Positions 20,729 through 30,733 of a stretch of 64,000 bases of DNA are shown here, piece after piece. Under the pieces are notes generated by a model. It did not search any database. It saw only the letters and a list, made by a program, of their open reading frames with translations, and was not told the DNA's origin. The DNA comes from Bimuria novae-zelandiae CBS 107.79. Its lineage: Eukaryota > Ascomycota > Dothideomycetes > Pleosporales > Didymosphaeriaceae. The position numbers were made by a program, and so were the translations under genes. The stretch covers positions 447,048 to 511,047 of the forward strand of contig ML976659.1 of assembly GCA_010015655.1 (NCBI GenBank), written 5' to 3'. Every line of letters begins with the position of its first letter. The stretch's first letter is position 1.

Positions 20729-22757
20729 TCAGAAGTCTCTGGAAAGTCTTCCGTAGTTCGAATCGTATCCTTGTCCTCGACCATGACCGCGGCTCTCATA
20801 ATGTCCTCGCGAAGAGCCGTTACCGCGGCCTCCATTCCAACCTCCGCGTGCAACCCCGGGCGGTTGTTGAGCATTATATCCAGGGTGTACACTGTGAGGC
20901 TGATGATAGTTCCCTCCGTAGCCTCCAGGCTGGTGTTGCGAATTGTTTCCTCCGTATCCACTGTGGGGTTGATAATTGTTCCGCCCGTATTGTGCTTGAG
21001 CATTGTATCCTCCGTAACTAGGGTGGGATTGGCGTTCATTTGCTCTATAGCCCGCAGGGTATGGCTGGTTATTGTTGCTTCGCATTGCTCCCGACTGATT
21101 GTGAGAACCTCGCATGTCGTGCTGTGGCCGCGCCTGATACGATCTGCCACAGGTTTGTGAATTCCGCGAACCACGAGAGCGAGAGCGATCCCAATGCGTC
21201 GCGAAGACCTCCCTGTCGACAATGTGATGCTTCCTTAACATGGTTCTCAACACCAATGGTCCGTCCCTGCTCTCTCGTACGAGCAACCCCGCCCGTACGG
21301 GTCCATCTTGTTGTTTCAACGCATTTCGTATTCGCGTCAGCAAATCTACGAGCTTCCGCAGAGCGTCCTGGTTCTTCTCTTCCCATCTCTTGACTCTCTC
21401 TTTAGTGTTCTCGTACTTGATCCGGAGAATATTTCCCTTCGAATCTTCCATTCGGTATACGCCGGTGAAGAGATGAGTCGTTCGACCGAACCAAAGCTGG
21501 TCCGAGCACTGCACACTGGGAGTCCCATCTTCCCTGTGGGTCGTCGTCTTCAGCTCTGCCATCTGAGCGGTGGGTACGATGTGACCTTTCTGCAGAAACC
21601 GAACAGGCGGCTTGAAGTCAAAGCGGGGCCGTTCCGCCAACAATGCCCCCGTCACAGCGTCCGCTTCGGTTGGGGCTAGCTCATCGGATGCCGCCTCATC
21701 ATAATAAGCATCTGCCTCAAAGCGGACAACGACTTCGAGGGGACCCATGGGATATCGGATTGCTCTGTAGTGGCTGGTCGCATCTTCCATGCCGTCTTCG
21801 ACTTCAGTGAACATCTTTTCGAAGTTACATCCGATGCCAACGTTGCTATGTCGATGCCAAAATTTCTCCCCTTTGCGAACGAGAACCAAAGTATCGTATA
21901 CCAAGTGCAAATTCAGTCGAAGAGGACCATTTGCTTTTCCCTGGATAAACTCGAGGAGGATTCGGAGATTATTGCGATCGGCCAGGACATCCACGTCCCC
22001 TAAATGCGGGTATAAAGTCAGTGCGAGTACAAGAGGGAGAGGAGGTACGTAAGGCGTGTCTCATCCAAATATGAGAGAAGTCTACTTCCACTCGAAAGAC
22101 ATCCACCTTGCACTCTGGTTTTGACCTACAAAATTGATAACCAGGATTCATGACACCTAAAGCTGTAAAGAGTGGCGAGAAGGGATCGAACGGTTTCCGT
22201 GCATAGTTGTAATCCGTAGCTTGATAGCCTGAATCAGTATCTATGGTCTGAGGTATCGTCTTGTTCGGGCACATTTTGGCTGGGCCGCCGGGGACGAATA
22301 TGGTATTTGTCCCGTCATTGGCGCCCTGCCAGTTGTAGGAACAAAGAAGTTTAATATCGTCTTCATCCCAAGTAACTTTGAAAGGGGTGGTCGTAAGTTC
22401 GCTTCGGTCCAGAGTGAGAATCACATGCCCAGCTTCTTTCTGCACCAGCTCCGCCATCCATGCAATTCTCTTCTTGATTTTCGCAGATAGTTCTTTGGGC
22501 TTGTCCTCTCCTTCATCCGCAACTTGGACGTCTTCGTCACCTTCCTCGTCATTGGAGTCTAATTCGTCGTCACCGACGACTTCTTGGTCCTCATTCCTTT
22601 GAGAAGTCTTGAGGCCTGATAGCTCATTTGGGTTGGACTCAGGATCCGTCGCCGCCCCACTGGGGAGCGTGGAGGCATTGTTCCCTTGAGCGTTTCTGGG
22701 TTGACGATGTCGTATTCGATTGCGCGATCTACCCTGCTTTGAGCTTGGTTGCGGCAT
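20729..22757 (-). CDS. fungal 'GGPP synthetase-like' family protein with prion-like C-terminal tail
   Basis: Two exons: 22130-22757 and 20729-21999, with a 130-bp intron (GTAGGT...TTAG); 632 residues from the ATG at 22757, though a further 5' exon is possible. The middle has the marks of a widespread fungal family often labelled geranylgeranyl pyrophosphate synthetase: LLCSYNWQGANDGTNTIFVPG, the Asp-Ser-Gly-Tyr block, then DVDVLADRNNLRILLEFI and VVVRFEADAYYDE (all shown in part). It has no DDxxD prenyltransferase motif, so that name is misleading. The N terminus has an acidic run (DDELDSNDEEGDEDV). The last 150 or so residues are Gly/Tyr/Asn/Gln/His-rich with SYGG, GYGG and RGG-like units, an RNA-binding or phase-separating type of tail. 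The function is unknown. Confidence 0.75.
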
Positions 22758-23777
22758 AACACCTTCTTGGGTTGATCTGACGCGTTTGACGCCATGCACA
22801 TTGCCATCTTCTGCATCCGGTAGCCCAATGCCGTCACCTTAAGAAAATTCAGGTTAGCCCCAGTTTATGAGATAAAACCAGCTTGACAAAGCTCCACAAG
22901 TGCAGAACGCGCTCCCAGCGTCGGCGCATGGCCCTGTCTCCATAGGGTAGGAAACATACCTTCCATGCTCGTGAGGGCCTCTTTGAAGATCTTCAAGGAC
23001 TAACGGAGCCCAAGGCTATAAAAGGTGGCAACGAGTGCTTCAAGCGATCTTTGGCGCGACTTCCACGCTCATGGGTATCCGCACTAAATCACGTTGAGGT
23101 AGTCAATTCTCGCGACGCGTTCCAACGCGCCTCTAGGACCTTGCGTAGCTTGCGCTTCCACGGCCGATTGTCAGTAAAACTTAGTAGTGATATTACATCA
23201 GCATAATTGTTGGAGAGATGGATTTGCAAATGGGTAGAGCGTTTTCAATGAGTCGTTGGGACTCGAGAGTCGAGTCCATCGAGAATCACCGGGGTGACCT
23301 GCATCATTAGCGTGATACGCTATTCGTATTGGGCTAGCGCAAACATCACGCGTTCACATGCGTCTCAGTCCTGCTCTCTCACTGGGCAGCTCATCTTGAT
23401 CGGAAATGCTAAAGTCATGCTGAAGTGGAATTTGGGACGTTCCTTTTGGGTAACGTGCACATCCCAGCCTATTGCCTTTGTCAATTTGTGTCGCGGTGAG
23501 CAGAGCGCTGAGCGGACAGTACGCAGTGGAAAAGATTGCAGGATTGAACTGAGGTTGTACTATCTAGGAGCTACAGAAGGTATAGGTACGCAAGCGTAAA
23601 CAACGCTAGTCCTAGACAGGTATACCACTCTCAGAAAGGTGAGTAGCAACCAAGCGAGGGTAGGAGTACCCATCTCATAGGGTAAGAGCCATAAACCGTG
23701 ACAATTTGATAATAATCGACCCTGTGAGCCGCACAAGGCCCCTTCATGTTATTAGAGGTATCTCAAGCTACGTTTCT
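22758..23777. other. intergenic, about 1 kb
   Basis: The part next to 22758 may contain an upstream exon or 5' leader of the preceding gene. Beyond it no coding, repeat or RNA feature was recognised. Confidence 0.45.
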
Positions 23778-25751
23778 TCAAAACATGAACGCAAATGGCT
23801 TGTGAAAACAGGAATCCCAGCCCGGTGTTCCACTGGCCCAATACCTTCTCAATACAGCTTTGATATTCAGGGGACAGTTGGTTCCCAAGAAACGGGCAAG
23901 CTCCACACAACAATCCTCGACCCATTTGCGTCTCGCTTCTCCCCGGTACCCTGCCTCGGTGCCCGCAACCACCAGAGGCCAAGAGACGAATCTGCGTAGT
24001 CGCTGCTTCGCAAATGCTGTCCGAATATGCTCTCCAAGCAGGGCACCATGATGCTCCAGCTGCGCAATCGTATCCGGAGTAATTGGTAGCAGGCCTGACG
24101 ACTGGAGTGACATGATGCAGTAGACTGCTACCGCATGTTTGTAGGTCAAGCCAATCGTTAGCCAGTCAACGTAGTCGTCACCTGGCTGTGCCCAATCATT
24201 CACTAAGAAGCCTTCTATTTGAGAAAGAAGCCCCCTAGCCAAGAGCATGAGATCAATGATGTCGTCACCGAGAACCTGCGCCTGTGACGCTTCTCTGCGC
24301 AGATGAGTAACCCGGATTATGAAGAAAAACACGGGCGGTGGACACAGGCAGTAGGGAAACAATTCGTGGTAAAGCTCCTCGGCATTATCAAGCTCGTCCT
24401 TTAGCGTGGGAGCGAGGACAACTTGGTCATCAGCTGGGCTAGTCGAGTTACTAGCGACTACAACCCTACTAAGTGTTAGATCTACAAGACGCGAAGAGGC
24501 GTATACGGCAACCTACAGATGAAAGAGGACTACCGTTGGGTGCATGTAGAAAGTGCTCCGATACAACTTCATCAACCCTCCACGTATCTTGATGATTCGC
24601 ATCAGGGAATCGATATGTGTCCGCCAATCGGGAAGTGTTTGCGCTTGAAGCTTCGGATCATAGTCAGCAAATATTGCAGATACAGCGAGATGCGCGTCCA
24701 ACTCACTTCGTTGGTGAGAAACACCACGATGCTGGTTATGGTGGCCAAGCTGTACATGGTCCTCTGGTCCGAAACTCTTCGACTCAGCTCTCGAATTGCT
24801 TCTCCGCGGTACTGCCATATCTTCGGTCCATTGGCTACGAGTGCTTGCTTGCTCGCGCCAGGTGGAAGGCGCAGTATGTAGTGCTGCAGAGCAATGCAGA
24901 CGAAGCTGCTGTGCATCGCAGGGGTCAGTAGATGCAACGCACTCATCGGAAAGAACATGATCTGCGGATTGTGAACTAGGGCAAATTCCGGGCCTGTATT
25001 CTCCGGGATGACGCGTGTGTTGACTGGCTACGTATTAGCATGAACACTAGATATACGATACTAACCCTTTATGCATAGATCATTGCTGCATGGTTACCCG
25101 GAGACAGCACATGGAATACGGGATTGAAAAGGCTAGTGCTGGAAGGGTCGATTGCATACAGTACTGGATCGCTTGTACTACTTCGGATGTATCGCTCTGT
25201 AGGTTGTATGTCGGCAGCTTCTCCAGGCGGATATACCGTAGAACACGCCGTAGCCCTTTTAACGGATCCTTCTCCATCTTGAGCATTTTCGATGCTTCAT
25301 CTTTGGACCCTTTCCTGAGAACCTCTTCGATCTTGTCTCTATTCTCCAGCATCATGATCTGATCAACTTGATCGAGACTCTGAAGGTCTGCAAAGGCTTT
25401 TTGGTACATGAGAAGAAGTTCCTGCTGTTCGAACCAGTCCGTTTCATCGCTTCTGGTAGTGCGGCGGCTCCCGCTAGTGTCGCTGCTGGACTCCCTCATT
25501 GGTGGTGGCCTGCTTTGGAGAACTGGAAGGACTAGATTCGAATGCTTGGACGGCTTGGTTCGTTCTCGCGACGTGATCTTCCCGGGCTCGACCCACTGAA
25601 GCGGCTTCTGTGCATCATAGCCGGGGCATTCTTTTAGGCCCCTTTTGAGGCACTTCTTGCAGTGTGGCATCGTGTAGTCACACACTAGTCGACGCTTAAG
25701 GCACTCCCAGCATTGCCGTTTCGCCTTTCGCGTATCTATTGCCGAATCCAT
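23778..25751 (-). CDS. Zn2Cys6 fungal transcription factor
   Basis: Exons: 25098-25751, 24707-25027 and 24516-24650, then coding continues at 23778-24512. Introns of 70 bp (GTAACC...GTAG) and 56 bp (GTGAGT...GAAG) are inferred. The N-terminal zinc cluster is CWECLKRRLVCDYTMPHC followed by KKCLKRGLKEC, a classical Cys6 binuclear site that binds CGG-type half-sites. The rest is the helical C-terminal regulatory domain (for example THIDSLMRIIKIRGGL and the VTHLRREASQAQ region) and ends FHKPFAFMF. The frame is interrupted by one TAG at 24515-24513. Apart from it the translation runs straight through (615 residues). It could be hidden by an unrecognised intron or be a true nonsense mutation. The gene is divergent from the RTA1-like gene, which may be a target. 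Confidence 0.72.
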
Positions 25752-26503
25752 CGAACTATAATCCAGCCGTACAAGTTTGACAGTGGTTGATGCCCGGTTG
25801 AAGAACCCAGAGATTAGTGCTCTGTACGGTTGGTTGTCGTATTGCCTTAATCAGAACAAAATAGGGTCTACACCGCCGTTCCGTAATGTACGTAAGTTGC
25901 ACAACCTTTACTCGAGCGCCTCCGAGCTACTGTCAGGAACTGTTGTTAGGATAGGGCGTTAGGGAAGGAAGAGGTGGAGTGAAAGGTTCACCAATGAGGT
26001 ACAAAACGGGTGAATAGCGGAGCCGTCCGGCGAGCTTTCTACATCTTTGTTTCCTCGTGTGGAATTAACGGAATTTTTACGACTATGCACCTGGCACGAT
26101 CGACGCAGGGTTGAGGATGCTGAACTGTCGTGCGAGGCTGTGTGAGTGGAAGACCGCGCGGGCCACTTTCCTTGGCCACGTATATGTCCCCTTTGGGTTT
26201 AGCGGAGGGGCGAAGAATTGGGCCGCATCCTTATTCGTGGTCTTCGTCCATTACACCGGCGGACATTTTCAGCCCCACGCGTGGCTTGTAGCCCCGTCAT
26301 CACTCTTGGCCGAACAAACCTCTTCATCCGGGCTACTCTCTGAATACATCACTCGCGGATGGCATCGTTCTATTGGCTATCTATTTTATGACAGAATCTC
26401 TGATCCTGGCTACCAATGTCATGCCCATATAAGAAGGAAGGCAATTCGTACGTAGCACGGAGACATCACATACCACGCAAGCATAGCCATTTCATTGCTC
26501 AGC
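25752..26503. promoter_or_regulatory. divergent promoter region, Zn2Cys6 factor / RTA1-like gene
   Basis: A 752-bp region shared by two divergent genes. Scattered CGG and CCG triplets occur (for example near 25770, 25873 and 26025-26031) but I see no defined paired site or TATA box. Confidence 0.4.
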
Positions 26504-27650
26504 ATGTCTGACGGAAGACCAGTCCCCGGTAGCGTCTACTTCTACCAACCTAGCAAGGTTTTTCCGGTCGTGTTTGCAGCACTCTTCGTCGTGTCGGGCG
26601 CCTGGCATATTTGGCAGTGTATACGCTACAAAGCGTTCAAGATCACTGGACTCCATCCGTTCTGTTGTTTGTTGTTCGTGGTGGGCTTCGCACTCCGGGC
26701 ATATGGTGCATACAACATTTCGAACGTCACAGTATATCTCGTTAGCACGATTTGCATATACTGCGCTCCGTACGTACCCGATAACTCCCCACGATCTACA
26801 CCTGCTAACGCACTATGAGGCCAATCCTAGAGCTCGCAAACTACCATGTTCTCGGGCGAATTCTTTACTACGTTCCCTACTTCGCGCCACTACACCCCGG
26901 ACGAACCCTCACCACCTTCGGAGCCATTTCCTGCGTCGTAGAAGTCCTCAACGCTCTCGGCGTTTCTCTGCTGGCGAACCCGAACGTGAGATCGCAATCG
27001 GCCCAGGATCTCGGGCACGGCCTCACGAAGGCAGCGCTGATCACCCAAATCATCGTAATCAGTGTGTTCATCGGCCTCGCCGGAGTGTTCCACTACAGGT
27101 GTCGCAAGGCAAACATCAACTCGAGCAAAGTGCAAACTCCACTGCTCACGCTTTACTTGAGCACCATTTTTATTATGATTCGCACGGTATACCGGACTGT
27201 GGAGCACTTTGGTGTGTCGCGGGTGCCTGTGAAGCCCGGACCGGACTTTGACCCGATGAGTCTCTCGCCAATGGTGCGATACGAGTGGTATTGTAAGTTT
27301 AATCGTAGTTCCTTAGGCATAATGCTAATTTTCATCCGACTGCAGTCGCAACCTTCGAGGCCGGCCTCATGCTTTCCAACACATTTCTCTGGAATGGCTT
27401 GCATCCGAGACTGTTCCTACCAGAAGACTACCACATCTACCTCGCGCAAGATGGCATTACAGAATTGCAAGGGCCCGGCTGGGAGGGCGAGCAGAGCTGG
27501 CTCATGACCTTCATAGACCCTTGCGGGTTGACGGTGCTGCTGTCGGGAAAGAGTAAGAGAGGGAAGAAAGAACGGCCGTTTTGGGAGAAGAACGGGTTTG
27601 AAAATGGGCGCGTGCCTCTCGTCAACATGGGTAGCGGGGTTAATGTCTAG
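26504..27650 (+). CDS. RTA1-like lipid-translocating membrane protein
   Basis: Three exons: 26504-26769, 26820-27292 and 27346-27650; introns of 50 and 53 bp; 347 residues. The start is the ATG at 26504. The protein has about seven hydrophobic segments, the first being VFPVVFAALFVVSGAWHIW. RTA1 landmarks include PFCCLLFVVGFALRAYGAY, the AANYHVLGRIL-type loop (here LANYHVLGRILYYVPYFAPLH), IRTVYRTVEHFG and FEAGLMLSNTFLWNGLHP. Fungal RTA1 proteins are stress-induced plasma-membrane proteins linked to phospholipid asymmetry and resistance to toxic amphiphiles such as 7-aminocholesterol. The C-terminal tail is cytosolic and basic (SGKSKRGKKERP). The divergent Zn2Cys6 gene is a plausible regulator; that is inference from position only. 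Confidence 0.9.
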
Positions 27651-27965
27651 GGCGCATTGATCAGCTGAGAGGTCCGGGACAAGTGCAGTTGTACGATAAG
27701 AGAGCGACTTTGTATGATTTGCTAGCGCGGCGTTCGGTATACCAGGTTTTCTTCATAGATAGACGATTCCAATAGAGCGAAGGCTTTGAGTATAATTTCA
27801 GAGCAATGCGGTAGGTTAAGCTGGCGTCTTCTGCATCCTCGTTCCTATAGTTATTTCAATCTTCACATTGTGAACCGATAAATCGGAAGTTATTAGGTTT
27901 TCCTTGCCCCTGGGTAATAGCATGCGCTCTTCACTGGAGCAGCTTCAATTCTCAGGTATTCCACC
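27651..27965. other. intergenic between convergent genes
   Basis: About 315 bp. Nothing was recognised. Confidence 0.5.
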
Positions 27966-30240
27966 TCACGATACAGGCGCTATCCGCAAGTTATCCGCAC
28001 AAATACTCCCCTCACCTAGTAAGAATCCCGCCGCACCCCCACGATACTCCCCATCCACGCCTTTCACCTCCACCTCACCCACCTTGGCTTTAAGCTTATC
28101 CCCCTTCGCCTGTACCTTAATCTCAAACTTCACATCTGGCACCCACTCTAACTCCACCCTCCCCAACACCTCCCTCCGCTCATCCCTCGCCTTCACAACC
28201 TCCAGATACCCCTTCCCACCCTCTCTCCTCAGCACCGCAGCATACCACCTATTCACGCCCTGCGTCCTGATCAGCACACCATGCGCATCTCCCATATCTA
28301 CGAGAAAGCCCGACGCCGTCGCGCTATAGTCCATCCACTCGCGCGTTCCGGTGTAGAAAAGCCCTTCACCGTGGTCCTGCGCGAGATAAAACGACGGCCC
28401 GAATTTGGTGTGCACTTTGTGGATCGAGGAGACCCATTGGTACTGCCACATTGTTTCTGGCACGGAGGATAGGCCTGGGCCGGTGTTGAGCGGTGGGCGT
28501 TTGAGGAGCATGTTCGGTGTGCCTGTGCACTTGATGCTTTCTAGATAGATGGGTCCGTTGGTGTCTTTGGCAGTGTTTTTACTTGTGATAGCAATGCCGA
28601 TTTGTTGGATGGGCTTGTTTTCTAGCTCGGCTGGAACTATCCAGGTGATAGTCTTCTGAGTGGTTGTGTATGGGTCCAATGTGACTGCGGGACTAGAGGA
28701 GTCGGCGAGAGAGTCGTCAAAGTCGTAGGCTTTCAGGCGGATGCGAATGTCCACATCGTGCCGTAATTCCGAGGAAGAGACTACGGCCGTGAGCGTTTGT
28801 CCGGGCGAGACGAGTGGGCAGGCCATCATTTCGTAGTCGCGCTTTACTTCAAGAGCGTCTCGAGGGGTGAAGATCTGCGTGAGGACTGCAGTGCTTTCTT
28901 GTGCGTATGGGAACGTGATTTTGAGACCTGTGTTGTCCCCCGCTAGTTTGACTTGTTCGAGTGGTACGGTCGATTGGAAGCCTTGCACACTTCCGTCGAG
29001 AGAAAAGTGCCACTGTGCACCATTCTTTGGTGCTTCCAGCGGCTGCTGTCCTGCGAGCTTGTGTGCGGCGCTCGCGAGATCATACGTTATTCTCACGGCG
29101 TCGTTGATTGAGTAACCGCCATCTGCGCTCGAAATAATGGCTCGATCAGCTAATGGCCCTCTCCAGTCCAGTCCCTTGTCGTTTTTGAAGCCCTCCAATC
29201 CGTTCACGATCGCCACCAAACACCCAACATTTCCAGAATTACAGTCGGTATCCCACCCGGAAGTGTTGATGATATGCATGGCCTCCGTGAAATCATTGCC
29301 TGCATATAGTAGCGCCATAATCATGATAGCGTGGTTCGGTATCATGTGGCAGATGCCGCAGTACTTCTCGTACCCATAGTGATCCTCGATGCGCTGCCTC
29401 GTCCTTTCCCAGTCGCCATCTTCCTTCACCCAAGCCCTCACATCTGCAATCTTCTTTCTCAAATCGGATTCCGGGGCCACATATTCCAGCCCCTTCTCCA
29501 GCAGCTTCCCCGCATCGCTCTCCACGAATGCTTGAGCTTCCATAACCGCCCACAGCACCGCAGCCTCCACGGCCACCCCATCATGTGATACTCTCGCCGC
29601 AGCCCTCGCCAACTTAGCCGCCAGGGAAGGGTTCCCCGGTGCAACCATCGCCCACCCATCAATGAAAATCTGCGCGCCAATCTGCTCGGCCAACGTTATC
29701 CCATTCGTCTCAATACTCCCACTTTCGGGTGGTTTGATCCCTCTCGTCAAATTATTGAACGTCGTATGTTCAGACTTATCAACAATCAAGCCAATCAAGC
29801 CGGTCTAACCCAATATGGTAATTCACTAGCTCGCATAGGTTAAGATGTTACTAAATTTGGTTAGATCGGCTTGATTGGCTTGATTGTTGACAAGTCTGCG
29901 TATGTTCAGTCGAAATCCCGTGTCCACCCCACCAGAAAATTGTGCGCTTGTCAATAACCTGGTTTAACCACGTTTTACCCACATGCTCAGGTTGCAGATC
30001 TGGATCGAAACCATGCTCTTTTAGCACGCGCACAAAAGCGAACGTCCCGGAAACATCATCGTCGATGACGACGAGCGGGGCGTTGAAATTCGCGTGCACG
30101 TAGTAGTGCACCGGGCCCAGCCGTTGTTGGATGTCCTGGTAGGTCCAGTTTTCGAAGGGGCGGCCGAGGTAGACGCCGATTAGTTTTCCCAAGACGCCGG
30201 CGTAGATCTTTTCCCGGTAGTTGGGTGGGAGTTCGCCCAT
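27966..30240 (-). pseudogene. ADP-ribosylglycohydrolase family gene interrupted by a MITE
   Basis: From the ATG at 30240 (an alternative lies at 30345) the frame encodes the start of an ADP-ribosylglycohydrolase: REKIYAGVLGKLIGVYLGRP, then the metal-site VIDDDVSG and GHGISTEHT. It then runs into a 128-bp insertion (29771-29898) and stops inside it at 29851. On the far side the gene resumes without loss at TTFNNLTRGI and continues to 27966, with the second metal-site block NTSGWDTDCNSGNVG and a C-terminal beta-sandwich region of about 300 residues (FSLDGSVQGF onward). Removing the insertion and one 8-bp target copy restores one uninterrupted frame. The family removes ADP-ribose from proteins or small molecules. 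I found no splice pair that removes the insertion in frame, so this copy is probably null. Confidence 0.82.
29771..29898. mobile_element. hAT-type MITE
   Basis: A 128-bp element with 40-bp terminal inverted repeats (29771-29810 and 29859-29898) that differ at two positions, both transitions. The termini read CAGACTTRTCAACAATCAAG. The 8-bp target duplication CGTATGTT is at 29763-29770 and 29899-29906. There is no coding capacity. An 8-bp duplication and CAG termini fit the hAT superfamily. Confidence 0.9.
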
Positions 30241-30733
30241 TGTATTTATATGAGGGAGGGAAGTAGTTGATGGAAGAGATAAAGAAGAGGAAGTTGCGAT
30301 GGCGAGATAGTGATGGTTTCCCCACTTCTGGTAATAGAGCCCCATTTCTATAAGTGGGAATCGAAAATACGCCCTTTTTCGATGTGTCTTTGGCGAGGGA
30401 GCGGATGCTTTAGGGGGTTGCTAGCGGTTCAGATACAGGGAATGCCCAGGTAGGGTAAAATCGGGATTGTGTATTGTTCACCATAAGAGGCATTTGAGTA
30501 GCAGTATTTACCTCGCAGATGATTACGGCGAAAAGTCTACGATGCATATATTTTATGCACCGATACTGAAGAAAACACTGGCGGCGATAATCAGTAGCAA
30601 AGCTTTCCCCAATTCCCCGGACCTCTCTCACAGGTGCTCAAGGGTGCCCGTACAAGCCCGTGAAACCGGATCATTCATTACAGACCTCTATGTGGCTGAG
30701 AACATGTGCAGATATTTAGTAGAACTTTTGCTC
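30241..30733. other. intergenic, nothing recognised
   Basis: 5' flank of the ADP-ribosylglycohydrolase gene and 3' flank of SQT1 (both minus strand). Confidence 0.5.

Noticed and set aside
20692..21222. Repetitive 176-residue minus-strand frame over the prion-like tail
   Set aside because: An alternative-frame reading of the repeated Gly/Tyr/Gln codons of the real gene.
20729..22757. Calling the gene a geranylgeranyl pyrophosphate synthase
   Set aside because: The usual database name does not fit: no DDxxD motifs or prenyltransferase fold signature are visible.
26574..27251. 225-residue plus-strand frame over the RTA1-like gene
   Set aside because: It ignores the introns and has no membrane segments or motifs, while the spliced frame gives the complete RTA1 protein.
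29771..29898. The MITE as an ordinary intron of the ADP-ribosylglycohydrolase gene
   Set aside because: It has inverted repeats and a target duplication, lies after in-frame stops, and no GT-AG pair in it gives a continuous frame.
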